A stretch of 64,000 nucleotides of DNA from Pseudomonas citrullilanati. Lineage in GTDB: Bacteria; Pseudomonadota; Gammaproteobacteria; Pseudomonadales; Pseudomonadaceae. The stretch is from NCBI RefSeq assembly GCF_030580855.1, contig NZ_JAUQOP010000033.1:1-64000 (forward strand), given 5' to 3'. The notes under the pieces are model-generated. The model did no database searches and was not told the origin of the DNA. It saw only the letters and a list, made by a program, of their open reading frames with translations. A program made the position numbers and the translations under genes. This document shows positions 23,787-32,311 of the stretch, piece by piece (within the stretch, counting starts at the first letter, position 1; every line of letters starts with the position of its first letter).

Positions 23787-25391
23787 GTGGAGCATTTCTT
23801 CAAATCGCGACCGGCGATGTGGGGCTGGTTGCTGCTGGCGGTCGGCGGGCCGTCGGCGTTCGCGGCCGAAGGCGGGCAGGACGCCGAGGCGGCCTCCACG
23901 CGACGGGTGGACGTGAACGAGTACTTCGTGCGCGGCAACACCGTGCTCGATGCCCGGGCCATCGAGGAGGCGGTGTATCCGTTCCTCGGCCCCCAGAAGG
24001 CCTTGAGCGACATCGAGGGCGCACGCGAAGCCTTGCAGAAGGTCTATCAGGCGCGCGGCTACCAATCGGTGTTCGTCGAGTTGCCCGAGCAGAAAGTCGA
24101 AGACGGCATCGTCTACCTGCAAGTCAGCGAGACCAAGGTCGGCCGCGTGCGGGTGGTGGGGGCCAAGCATTATTCGCCCGTGGAAATCCGCGACGACGTG
24201 CCGGCCCTGAAGGAAGGCGAGGTACCTGACTTCGCCCAGGTCCAGGCAGAACTGGCGAAGTTGAACAAGACCCCGGGTCGCCAGGTCATGCCGCTGGTGC
24301 GCGAAGGCCAGCGGCCCGGGACCATGGACGTGGATTTGCAGGTCGAGGACCAGAACCCGTGGCAGGCCAGCCTCGGGCTGAACAACGACTACAGCGCCGA
24401 CACGGAAAAGCTGCGCACCGTTGCCAGCCTCGGCTACAACAACCTCTGGCAACTGGGCCACAGCGTTTCGCTGACCTTTTTCACCGCGCCCCAGGACACC
24501 GAAAACGCCAAGGTCTGGTCGGGCTCCTACACGGCGCCGTTGAACGAACGCTGGAGCGTGCAGTTCTCCGGCTATCAGTCCGACAGCAACGTGGCGACCG
24601 TGGGCGGCAGCAACGTGCTGGGCAAGGGCCATTCCTACGGCGTCTCGGCGATCTACAGCCTGCCGTCGAGCGCTGCCTGGGCCAACACGTTCTCCGTTGG
24701 CGTGGACTTCAAGGACTTCGATGAAGAGCTGAACCTGGGCGGTGCGAGCGACAAGGCGCCGCTCAAGTACGCGCCATTCACCTTCGCCTACAACGGCCTG
24801 CGCTACACCGAAAGCAGCCAGCTGGGGCTCGGCCTGAGCCTGGTGGCCGGTACGCGCAGCCTGCTGGGCTACGGCAGTTCCGATGAGGAATTCGACTACA
24901 AGCGCTATCGCGCCAGCCCCAGCTTCGCCGTGCTCAAGGGCGACGGCAACTACACCTTCACCTTCGGCAACGACTGGCAGAGCGCCTCGAAAGCGGCCTT
25001 CCAGCTGGCCTCCGGTCCGCTGGTTTCCAATGAGCAATTCTCCGCCGGTGGTGCCACGTCGATACGCGGTTACCTGGCGGCCGAACGCACCGCCGACGAC
25101 GGCTACCTGTTGTCCCAGGAGCTGCGCACACCGTCCCTGGCCAAGTTCCTCGGCAGCTATGTCCAGGAGTGGCGTTTCTATGCCTTCGCCGAAGGCGCGC
25201 AGTTGTACCTGCGTGACGAGTTGCCCGACCAGGACGCCGACTACGCGTTGGCCAGCGTCGGCCTCGGCACCCGGGCAAGCCTGAGCAAATGGCTGTCCGG
25301 CAGCCTCGACTGGGGCTTTGCGCTGCTCGACGGGCCGAACACCTCGAAACAGGAATCGCGCCTGCATTTCAACCTGCAAGCGACGTTTTGA
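23787..25391 (+). CDS. pdtB: TpsB-type outer-membrane translocator (ShlB/FhaC/HecB family), PdtB-like
   Basis: This 534-residue protein belongs to the two-partner secretion transporters. A signal peptide (about 1-27, ending PSAFAA) leads into POTRA domains (VNEYFVRGNTVLDARAIEEA; VRVVGAKHYSPVEIRDDV). A 16-strand barrel follows with VEDQNPWQASLGLNNDYS at its start and the FhaC-type FSAGGATSIRGY motif near residue 415. The terminal residue is phenylalanine. It should export a large TpsA exoprotein. No such gene is adjacent. The GTG at 23787 has CAGGGGG just before it. A TTG at 23757 would overlap the stop of the preceding gene but has no ribosome site. It is part of the ten-gene operon. Confidence 0.88.
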   Translation: MEHFFKSRPAMWGWLLLAVGGPSAFAAEGGQDAEAASTRRVDVNEYFVRGNTVLDARAIEEAVYPFLGPQKALSDIEGAREALQKVYQARGYQSVFVELPEQKVEDGIVYLQVSETKVGRVRVVGAKHYSPVEIRDDVPALKEGEVPDFAQVQAELAKLNKTPGRQVMPLVREGQRPGTMDVDLQVEDQNPWQASLGLNNDYSADTEKLRTVASLGYNNLWQLGHSVSLTFFTAPQDTENAKVWSGSYTAPLNERWSVQFSGYQSDSNVATVGGSNVLGKGHSYGVSAIYSLPSSAAWANTFSVGVDFKDFDEELNLGGASDKAPLKYAPFTFAYNGLRYTESSQLGLGLSLVAGTRSLLGYGSSDEEFDYKRYRASPSFAVLKGDGNYTFTFGNDWQSASKAAFQLASGPLVSNEQFSAGGATSIRGYLAAERTADDGYLLSQELRTPSLAKFLGSYVQEWRFYAFAEGAQLYLRDELPDQDADYALASVGLGTRASLSKWLSGSLDWGFALLDGPNTSKQESRLHFNLQATF

Positions 25392-25408
25392 ACCCAGGAG
25401 TCATGTCC

Positions 25409-27208
25409 ATGCAACGCTTATTGTTATCCGTGTTTATCTGCCTGGGGCTGGTGCTTCCGGCGACCGCCAATGCCTGGTGGCAGGACGATTGGCACTACCG
25501 CAAACAGATTTCCGTGGACACCACGCCCCAGGGCGCCGGCATCGCCCAGGCCCTGGGACGCACGGCGCTGCTGGTGCGCCTGCACACCGGCAATTTCACC
25601 TTCGACGGCGTCAAGGACGATGGCTCGGACTTGCGTTTCGTCAGCGCCGATGACAAGACCGTGCTCAACCACCAGATCGAAAGCTTCGATCCGCTGATGG
25701 GCATGGCGCTGATCTGGGTCGATGTGCCGAGTGTGGAGGGCGGGCAGCGCCAGGACCTGTGGATGTACTACGGCAACCAGAAGGCCCCGGCCACGGGCAG
25801 CGGCCAGTTGACGTTCGACCCGGACTACACCGCGCTGTACCACTTCGACGGCGCCACCGGCGTGCCGCCCCGGGACACCACGGCCTACGGCAACAATGCC
25901 CAGGGCGCGACCGGCACCAGCATCGATGGCGTGATCGGCCGTGCCCTGCAGTTCGGCGGCCAGCCGCTGTTGCTGCCGGCCAGTCCTTCGTTGCAACACA
26001 ATGCCGGCGCGGCGTTCACGTTCAGCACCTGGCTGCGCCAGGACCAGGCCGGCGGCGAACAAATCATCCTCGCCCGCCACGAAGCCGCCGCCAGCTTGCT
26101 GGTGGGGGTGAACCAGGGCGTTCCGTTCGTGGCGATCGACGGCCAGCGGGCAGTCTCGACCCAATCGCTGAACCCTGGCCAATGGCAACACCTGGCCCTG
26201 ACCGCCTCGGGAGACCGCGTGGTGCTGTACGTCAACGGCCGCGAAAGCGCGAGCCTCGCGGTGGCGATGCCGGCGTTCAATTCGCCCATCGCGCTGGGCG
26301 CCGATGTCTCGGCCGGTGCCTTTGCCCCGTTCAGCGGGGCGATGGACGAAGCACGGCTGTCCAAGGTCGCTCGGCCGGCACCGCTGTTGCTGGCCGACGC
26401 GAACGCCCAGGGCGCCGAGTCGAAGCTGGTTGCCTATGGCGTCGATGAAGAACAGTCCGGCTTCGGTTTCGGCAGCCTGGGGTTCCTGTTGAACGCCGTG
26501 CCGCTGGACGCCTGGGTGATCATCGGCGTGCTGGTGCTGATGATGTTCCAGTCGTGGATCATCATGATCCGCAAGAACCGCATGGTCAGCCGTCTCAGTG
26601 CGGCCAACCAGGCCTTTCGCGAGCAATTCGCCCGGATCGGCACGCGCCTGGAAATGTTCGCCGACGACCAGGACCTGGCCCAGCGCCTGCAACATTCGTC
26701 GCTGTGGCGCCTGTACCTGGTGGCCGTCAAGGAAATCCGCACCCGCCGCGAGCAGGGCGCCGACACCTCGTCGGTATCGGCCGCGACCATCGAGGCGATC
26801 CGCTGCTCCATGGATGGCGTGCGGACCCGGGAAAACCAGCTGCTGAGTTCGAAACTCTCGACCCTGTCCAACGCCATTGCCGGCGGCCCCTACATCGGCC
26901 TACTCGGCACCGTGCTGGGGATCATGGTGGTGTTCCTCGGCACGGCGATGGCCGGTGACGTGAACATCAACGCCATTGCCCCGGGCATGGCCGCCGCCTT
27001 GCTCGCCACCGCCATGGGCCTATTCGTCGCGATCCCGGCGTTGTTCGGCTACAACCGCCTGATCACCCGCAACAAGGAAGTCAGTGCCGACATGCGCGTG
27101 TTCGTCGACGAGTTCATCACCCGCCTGGCGGAAATGCACGGTGAAGGCCAGGCCGGCGAATCGGCCCATCGCCGTGACCACCACGCCCAATCGTTCGTAC
27201 CGGCCTGA
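25409..27208 (+). CDS. exbB2: ExbB/TolQ-type proton channel with extracytoplasmic DUF2341 and LamG-like domains
   Basis: This 599-residue protein is far larger than a classical ExbB (about 240). A signal peptide (LVLPATANA, then WW) precedes a DUF2341 domain (about 25-130: WHYRKQISVD, MYYGNQKA). A concanavalin/LamG-like domain follows (about 135-320: FTFSTWLRQDQAGGEQIILA, VVLYVNGRESASL, GAMDEARLSKVAR). The ExbB/MotA part begins with a membrane helix at VPLDAWVIIGVLVLMMF and includes GGPYIGLLGTVLGIMVVF and PGMAAALLATAMGLFVAIPA. It energises TonB together with ExbD. The ATG at 25409 stands eight bases after AGGAG; the ATG six bases earlier is too close. The sensor-like periplasmic domain is unusual. 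Confidence 0.88.
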   Translation: MQRLLLSVFICLGLVLPATANAWWQDDWHYRKQISVDTTPQGAGIAQALGRTALLVRLHTGNFTFDGVKDDGSDLRFVSADDKTVLNHQIESFDPLMGMALIWVDVPSVEGGQRQDLWMYYGNQKAPATGSGQLTFDPDYTALYHFDGATGVPPRDTTAYGNNAQGATGTSIDGVIGRALQFGGQPLLLPASPSLQHNAGAAFTFSTWLRQDQAGGEQIILARHEAAASLLVGVNQGVPFVAIDGQRAVSTQSLNPGQWQHLALTASGDRVVLYVNGRESASLAVAMPAFNSPIALGADVSAGAFAPFSGAMDEARLSKVARPAPLLLADANAQGAESKLVAYGVDEEQSGFGFGSLGFLLNAVPLDAWVIIGVLVLMMFQSWIIMIRKNRMVSRLSAANQAFREQFARIGTRLEMFADDQDLAQRLQHSSLWRLYLVAVKEIRTRREQGADTSSVSAATIEAIRCSMDGVRTRENQLLSSKLSTLSNAIAGGPYIGLLGTVLGIMVVFLGTAMAGDVNINAIAPGMAAALLATAMGLFVAIPALFGYNRLITRNKEVSADMRVFVDEFITRLAEMHGEGQAGESAHRRDHHAQSFVPA

Positions 27209-27218
27209 GGAAATCGCG

Positions 27219-27644
27219 ATGGCTAGCGTAAATGCTTCACACGATGACGACGATGACGCGGCAGTGGACAGCATCAACATCACGCCGTTGGTGGACGTGC
27301 TCATGGTGGTGCTGGTGATGTTCATCCTCACTGCCACGGCGCAGGTGTCGGGGATCCAGATCAACTTGCCCAAGGCCAGCGCCTCGGTGTCGTTGTCGGA
27401 GGCCAAGACCAAGGCGATTTCGGTGAACGACGGCGGTCAGGTGTTCCTCGACGCCTACCCGGTGACGCTGGCCGAGCTGGAAGAGCGCCTGCGCATCGAG
27501 AAAGCCCAGAACCCGGACTTCCCGATCATCGTGCGCGGTGACGCCACGGTGCAGTACCAGAAAGTCATCGAGGTGCTCGATCTGCTGCGGCGGCTGGAAC
27601 TGTCCCAGGTCGGTCTCGTGACCGGCAAACCGAGCCAGGGCTGA
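27219..27644 (+). CDS. exbD2: ExbD/TolR biopolymer transport protein
   Basis: This 141-residue protein has a short acidic N-terminus (DDDDDAAVDSINITPLVDVL), one membrane helix with the conserved aspartate in PLVDVLMVVLVMF, and a periplasmic domain ending VLDLLRRLELSQVGLVTG. It couples the proton gradient to TonB with ExbB. The ATG at 27219 has TGAGG eight bases upstream, overlapping the exbB stop. It lies in the operon between exbB and tonB. Confidence 0.92.
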   Translation: MASVNASHDDDDDAAVDSINITPLVDVLMVVLVMFILTATAQVSGIQINLPKASASVSLSEAKTKAISVNDGGQVFLDAYPVTLAELEERLRIEKAQNPDFPIIVRGDATVQYQKVIEVLDLLRRLELSQVGLVTGKPSQG

Positions 27645-27646
27645 CC

Positions 27647-28351
27647 ATGACCGCGAAACTTCCCATCAACCCACCGCCGGTGAAGAGCTCGCCGCTGCGC
27701 CTGCTCAAGTGGGCCGTGGGCCTGCTGCTGGCTGGCGTGGCGGCCTGGCTGCTGTGGCAGTGGGCCAATGACATGAGCGGCGTGCGTCGCGAAGCGCCGA
27801 AGGTGCCGACCATCATCCCGCTGCCGCCACCGCCGCCACCGCCTCCGGAAAAACCCAAGGAGCCGGAGCCCAAGGTCGAGGAAAAAGTGGTCGAGCCCGA
27901 GCCGACCCCGGAACCCGAGGAGGTCAAGCCCGAGGAAGAAGCACCGCCGTCACCGGTGGATGACCTGGCAAACCCCATGCAAATGGACGGCGACGCCCAG
28001 TCCGGCAACGACGCGTTCAACATCGGCGCGGGCAAGGGCGGCGGCATGGCGGGAGCGGGCGGTGGCCGGCTGGGCAATGGCACCTATAGCCAGTTCCTGG
28101 CCTTCACCTTCCAGCGCTTGCTGCGGGAGAACCCCGACCTGCGCAGCCTGGCGTTTTCGCTGCAAGCCGACGTCTGGCTCAGCGCCGCGGGCGAGATCAC
28201 CCGGGTCGAGCTGGTCAAGTCCAGCGGCAATCGGCAAGTGGACGACCAAGTGCTTTCCGCACTGCGTGCCGCCCCGCATTTGAGTGAACGGCCGCCGGCC
28301 TCCCTGACATTGCCGGTGCGCCTGTCCCTGCAGGGACGGCGTCCGGGTTAA
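27647..28351 (+). CDS. TonB-like energy transducer
   Basis: This 234-residue protein has one N-terminal membrane helix (LLKWAVGLLLAGVAAWLLWQ). A proline/glutamate-rich periplasmic spacer follows (PLPPPPPPPPEKPKEPEPK and onward to about 115), then a glycine-rich hinge. The C-terminal TonB domain contains LAFSLQADVWLSAAGEITRV and the ending LPVRLSLQGRRPG. It should span the periplasm and contact an outer-membrane partner. It starts two bases after exbD. The partner is not evident: the porin downstream lacks a plug, so a TonB-dependent protein elsewhere or the TpsB are candidates. Confidence 0.88.
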   Translation: MTAKLPINPPPVKSSPLRLLKWAVGLLLAGVAAWLLWQWANDMSGVRREAPKVPTIIPLPPPPPPPPEKPKEPEPKVEEKVVEPEPTPEPEEVKPEEEAPPSPVDDLANPMQMDGDAQSGNDAFNIGAGKGGGMAGAGGGRLGNGTYSQFLAFTFQRLLRENPDLRSLAFSLQADVWLSAAGEITRVELVKSSGNRQVDDQVLSALRAAPHLSERPPASLTLPVRLSLQGRRPG

Positions 28352-28390
28352 TCGACTATTTCAAAGTTCGCCAACAGGAGTTGTGTGCAG

Positions 28391-30082
28391 ATGATTTCCA
28401 ATGTGAATCGATTGTCGTGGGCGGTCGGCCTGGTGGTCCTGGGCCTGGCCGGGCACGTGGTCGCCGCCCCGGCGCCTTCGGAGAACGCCACGATCAATCT
28501 GATCCGCCTGCTGGTGCAGCAAGGCGTGTTGAAGCAGGATCAGGCCGACGGGCTCATCGCCCAGGCCGAGCGGGAAGCGGTGCAGGCCCGCCAGGCCGCC
28601 ACGGCGGTGGCTGCGGCGCCGGTTGGCGCGCCCGGGGACGTGCGCGTGCAATACGTGCCGAACATCGTCCGCGAGCAGATCCGCGACCAGGTCAAGGCGG
28701 AAGTCATGGCTACCGCCAAGCAGGAAAACTGGGCCCAGCCCAACACGTTCCCGGACTGGGTCTCGCGGATCAGTTTCGATGGTGACATTCGCCTGCGGGA
28801 CGAGTCGCGCTACTACTCGGGGACCAACAGCAACCAGATCGTCGATTTCGCCCGGCTCAATGACAAGGGGCCGTATGACGTCAACCCCAACAGCAGCACC
28901 GGCCTGCCGCCGTTGCTCAACACCCGCGAAGACCGGGAAAACCTGTTCCGCCTGCGAGCGCGCCTGGGCATGAAGGCGGTGATCGCCCCGGAGTGGACCG
29001 CTGGCATCCGCATCGGCACCGGCTCGGACAACAACCCGGTGTCCACCACCCAGACCCTGGGCGGCGGCTTCGGCAAGAAAGACATCTGGCTCGACCAGGG
29101 CTACCTGACCTGGAAGCCATCGGATGAACTGACCGTCACCGGCGGGCGCTTCGCCAACCCGTTCTTCTCCACCGACCTGTTGTACTCCGGCGACCTGAAC
29201 TTCGATGGCGTGGCGGCGATCTTCAACCGCAAGCTCAACCAGGACTGGGGCGTGTTCGGCACCGTCGGCGCGTTCCCGGTGGAGTACACCAACGACACCA
29301 GCACCAGCAACGGCTCCGACAAGGAAGAGAGCGACAACAAATGGCTGTACGGCGCGCAACTGGGGGCCAACTGGGCGATCAACGACAGCAACCGGATCAA
29401 GGCCGCGATGGCCTACTACCGCTTCGACGACATCGAAGGCCGGCGCTCATCCCCTTGCCAGCCCTGGGCCGGCGATCCTGGTTGCGACAGCGACGGTTCG
29501 CGCGTGGCGTTCATGCAAAAGGGCAACACCGTGTTCCTGTTGCGTGACATCACGCCCAACCCCCTCAACCCGGCCACCACGCCACAGCCGCAATTCGTCG
29601 GCCTGGCATCGGAATTCAACCTGCTGGACCTGAATCTCGCCTGGGACACCGACCTGCCCGCCGACCTGAAGCTGCGCAGCCAGGCCCACTACGTCCACAA
29701 CCTGGGCTACGACGAGGGCGAGATGCGCAAGCGCTCGGCCGGGCAGTTCGCCAACAACCTGGACAGCGATGGCGAAGTGCAGAGCGGCGCCAATGCCTGG
29801 ATGCTCCAGTTCACCCTGGGCAATTCCCTGGAGCTCAAGCGCCAGGGCGACTGGAACATGTTCGCCGGCTACAAGTACATCCAGCCGGATGCCTTGCCGG
29901 ACGGCTTCAACGATTCGTCGTTCCACTTGGGCGGCACCAACGCCAAGGGCTATTTCCTGGGCGGCAACTATGGCCTGGCGAGCAACGTCTTCGCCACTGG
30001 CCGCTGGTTGAGTTCCGAAGCGGTGTACGGCGCGCCGTACGACATCGATGTCTTGCAGCTTGAAATCAACACGCGCTTCTAA
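28391..30082 (+). CDS. Putative outer-membrane porin (Porin_5 type)
   Basis: This 563-residue protein has a signal peptide (ending GHVVAA-PAPSEN) and a helical periplasmic section (about 25-100, LLVQQGVLKQDQADGLIAQA). A predicted beta-barrel then starts at WVSRISFDGDIRLRDES and ends in NTRF. It has many aromatic-rich alternating strands and an acidic loop structure typical of the 'putative porin' family found in TonB/TPS loci. AGGAG at 28376-28380 is 10 bases before ATG 28391 and 4 bases before GTG 28385, so the start is uncertain by two codons. By position it matches the porin-like gene of the P. aeruginosa exbB2/exbD2 locus. Confidence 0.82.
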   Translation: MISNVNRLSWAVGLVVLGLAGHVVAAPAPSENATINLIRLLVQQGVLKQDQADGLIAQAEREAVQARQAATAVAAAPVGAPGDVRVQYVPNIVREQIRDQVKAEVMATAKQENWAQPNTFPDWVSRISFDGDIRLRDESRYYSGTNSNQIVDFARLNDKGPYDVNPNSSTGLPPLLNTREDRENLFRLRARLGMKAVIAPEWTAGIRIGTGSDNNPVSTTQTLGGGFGKKDIWLDQGYLTWKPSDELTVTGGRFANPFFSTDLLYSGDLNFDGVAAIFNRKLNQDWGVFGTVGAFPVEYTNDTSTSNGSDKEESDNKWLYGAQLGANWAINDSNRIKAAMAYYRFDDIEGRRSSPCQPWAGDPGCDSDGSRVAFMQKGNTVFLLRDITPNPLNPATTPQPQFVGLASEFNLLDLNLAWDTDLPADLKLRSQAHYVHNLGYDEGEMRKRSAGQFANNLDSDGEVQSGANAWMLQFTLGNSLELKRQGDWNMFAGYKYIQPDALPDGFNDSSFHLGGTNAKGYFLGGNYGLASNVFATGRWLSSEAVYGAPYDIDVLQLEINTRF

Positions 30083-30097
30083 GCGCTGGGAGGCCCC

Positions 30098-30745
30098 ATG
30101 AAACGGCGAGCCATGAACCACGCCCCGGTGGCGTTGCTGCTGGCAGGCCTGCTGCTCAACGGCAGTGCCCACGGCGAAGGCCTGGAGGAACGCTTGCGCG
30201 CGCAATTGCGCAGCACCACGGCGCAGTTGCAGGCCCTGCAAAGTGAGCAGGCCCAGGCCAGCGCCGCCCGCCAGGCGGCCGAGAACCAGGCCCGGGACGC
30301 CCAGGCGCAAATCAAGCAATTGACCGCGCAACTGGGCAAGGCCCAGGCCCTCAACGAACAACTGGCCGGCCACCAGCAGAGCCTGCAAAGCCAGGCCCAG
30401 GCCCAGGTGGCCGCCAGCAACGAGCAGGTCGGCAAGTTCAAGAAGGCCTACGACGAACTGTTGACCCTCGCCCGTGGCAAGGAGGCCGAGCGGGCGCGCC
30501 TGGAGGCGCAACTGACCGAGCGTGACACACAAGTGCAGCAATGTTCGGTCAAGAATCAACAGATGTACGAAGTCGCCAAATCGCTGCTCCACGCCTACGA
30601 AACCATCGACGTGGCCGACGTGATGAAAATCCGCCAGCCGTTCGCGGCCCAGGCCCGGGTGCGTTTCGAAGAGCTGGCCCAGGGGTTTGGCGATGATCTC
30701 TACAAGAACCGTTTCGATGCGCCCCAGGCCTCGATCACCCACTGA
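30098..30745 (+). CDS. Periplasmic coiled-coil protein of the Pdt/ExbB2 locus
   Basis: This 215-residue protein has a signal peptide (LLLAGLLLNGSAHG) followed by a long alanine/glutamine-rich coiled coil (about 30-145, LRAQLRSTTAQLQALQSEQA). A short C-terminal region (YEVAKSLLHAYETIDVADVM) follows. No enzyme motif is visible. Structural or tethering roles in the envelope are plausible. It lies 15 bases after the porin gene and 23 before the YbjN-like gene, in the same operon. Confidence 0.75.
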   Translation: MKRRAMNHAPVALLLAGLLLNGSAHGEGLEERLRAQLRSTTAQLQALQSEQAQASAARQAAENQARDAQAQIKQLTAQLGKAQALNEQLAGHQQSLQSQAQAQVAASNEQVGKFKKAYDELLTLARGKEAERARLEAQLTERDTQVQQCSVKNQQMYEVAKSLLHAYETIDVADVMKIRQPFAAQARVRFEELAQGFGDDLYKNRFDAPQASITH

Positions 30746-30768
30746 AGCAGAACAAGGAAGAACCGACC

Positions 30769-31248
30769 ATGAGCGCAATGATTGAACAGGTTTCCGTCTC
30801 CTCCCTGACCGAGCTGCTGCAAGCGGCCGGCTACCGGGTCAACGAAACCGAGCAGAACGGCATCGTGCAGTTGCTCAGCGCCAGCCAGGGCATCGGTTAT
30901 GCCGTGCGTTTCGGCAATCCGACGCCTACCTCCGGCGAGTACCTGGACTTCACCTTCAGCTGTGCCTTGCGCGTGCAGGGCGAGTTGCCGGCCGGGCTGG
31001 CGGAGCTGTGGAACGCCTCGCGGCGCTTCGCCCGGTTGTCGGTGCAGGGTGAGTTCCTGGTGATGGAAATGGATGTGGTGGTGGCGGCCGGGGTGAGCGC
31101 CGATCACCTGCGCAGCCAGTTGGAACTGTGGGACCGCCTGTTGCAGGAGTTCATCGTCTACCTGCGCGAATACAGCCAGAACGCCGCGCGCCTGCACGGC
31201 CAGGTCGAGCCCGACGAGGCCCGTTCGCAAGAGGCCGTCGCATCGTGA
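30769..31248 (+). CDS. YbjN-domain protein
   Basis: This 159-residue cytoplasmic protein resembles YbjN and type III secretion chaperone-like folds. The key segments are ELLQAAGYRVNETEQNG, IGYAVRFGNPTPTSGEYLDF, and FARLSVQGEFLVMEMDVVV. No signal peptide is seen. YbjN-like proteins are linked to motility and stress regulation, but the reaction is unknown. Its stop overlaps the GTG start of the parvulin gene (GTGA). Confidence 0.72.
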   Translation: MSAMIEQVSVSSLTELLQAAGYRVNETEQNGIVQLLSASQGIGYAVRFGNPTPTSGEYLDFTFSCALRVQGELPAGLAELWNASRRFARLSVQGEFLVMEMDVVVAAGVSADHLRSQLELWDRLLQEFIVYLREYSQNAARLHGQVEPDEARSQEAVAS

Positions 31249-32189
31249 AGAAGCCGACCTTCGTCATCAGTGCCGCGGCGCTGGGCCTGGTCGCCGTGGC
31301 GGTGGCCCTGGGCCTGCGGCCGGGAAATGATCCGGTGGCGGCGGTGCAGGCCGTCAGCGTGGTGACGCCCGAGGCGCCGAGCCTGGCCCGGCTGGGCAAC
31401 CAGCAAGTCAGCCCGGAGGAACTCAAGTCCTTGCTGGCCGCGCTGGCCCCCGAGGTGCGCCAGCAGATGCGCGGCAACCGCGCCGCCCTGGAAGGCTGGA
31501 TCCGTGCACGCCTGGCGGAAAAGGCCGTGCTGGAGCAGGCCGATGCGCAAGGCTGGCGCCAGCGTCCGGAGGTGGAGCGCCAGACCCGGGCGGCCACCGA
31601 GCAAATCGTCTTTCGAGACTACCTGCAATCAGTCAGCCAAGTGCCCGCCGGGTACCCCAGCGAAGACGAGTTGAAGCAGGCCTACGACGCCGGCAAGGCC
31701 AACTGGACCGCGCCGCCGTTGTATCGCGTCAGCCAGATATTTCTCGCCGCGACCGAACCGCAAACGGTTGAGGCGGTGCGCCGGCAAGCCCTGGAACTGA
31801 GCAAGAAGGCCCAGGCATCGCCGGCCGAGTTTGCCGCCCTGGCCGGCCGTTATTCCCAGGATCGTAGCAGCGCCGAGCGGGGCGGCGACAGTGGCTACCA
31901 GCCGCTGCAGCAGTTCGTGCCGCCGGTCCGCGAGACGGTGGCGCGTTTGAAAGTGGGCGCCGTGTCCGATCCGGTGCAGAGCGCGGCGGGCTTCCATGTG
32001 ATCAAGCTGACTGAGCAGCAACCGGCCCGGCAAGCGACCCTGGACGAAGTCCGCGAACGGTTGACCCAGGCCTTGCGTGCCCAGCGCCAGGAACAGATCG
32101 CCAAGGCCTACCTGGACGGCATGCTCGACACCGCGACGTTGAGCATTGACGGCGCGCAGTTGAGCAAGGTCCTGGAGGAGGGGCTTTAA
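31245..32189 (+). CDS. Peptidyl-prolyl cis-trans isomerase, parvulin (PpiC/SurA) type
   Basis: This 314-residue envelope protein has an N-terminal signal anchor (FVISAAALGLVAVAVAL), a helical chaperone-like segment (about 45-160) and a parvulin domain (about 165-270). The domain shows YRVSQIFLAATEPQ, FAALAGRYSQDRSSAERGGD and the motif AAGFHVIKLTEQQPA. It probably assists folding of barrel or secreted proteins of this locus. The GTG at 31245 overlaps the preceding stop; GAGG lies about ten bases before. A longer in-frame extension upstream runs through the YbjN gene and is not used. Confidence 0.88.
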   Translation: MKKPTFVISAAALGLVAVAVALGLRPGNDPVAAVQAVSVVTPEAPSLARLGNQQVSPEELKSLLAALAPEVRQQMRGNRAALEGWIRARLAEKAVLEQADAQGWRQRPEVERQTRAATEQIVFRDYLQSVSQVPAGYPSEDELKQAYDAGKANWTAPPLYRVSQIFLAATEPQTVEAVRRQALELSKKAQASPAEFAALAGRYSQDRSSAERGGDSGYQPLQQFVPPVRETVARLKVGAVSDPVQSAAGFHVIKLTEQQPARQATLDEVRERLTQALRAQRQEQIAKAYLDGMLDTATLSIDGAQLSKVLEEGL

Positions 32190-32311
32190 CCCGGTTCTTT
32201 TGGCCGTGGACACCGTTGCGACAAGAGGATTGATCGGTGGCAAGGGGCGCTGCGCCGGGTGTGGACCCCCTGCGCGGCCCCACGTATTCAAACAACGACA
32301 GGGAGTCACCC

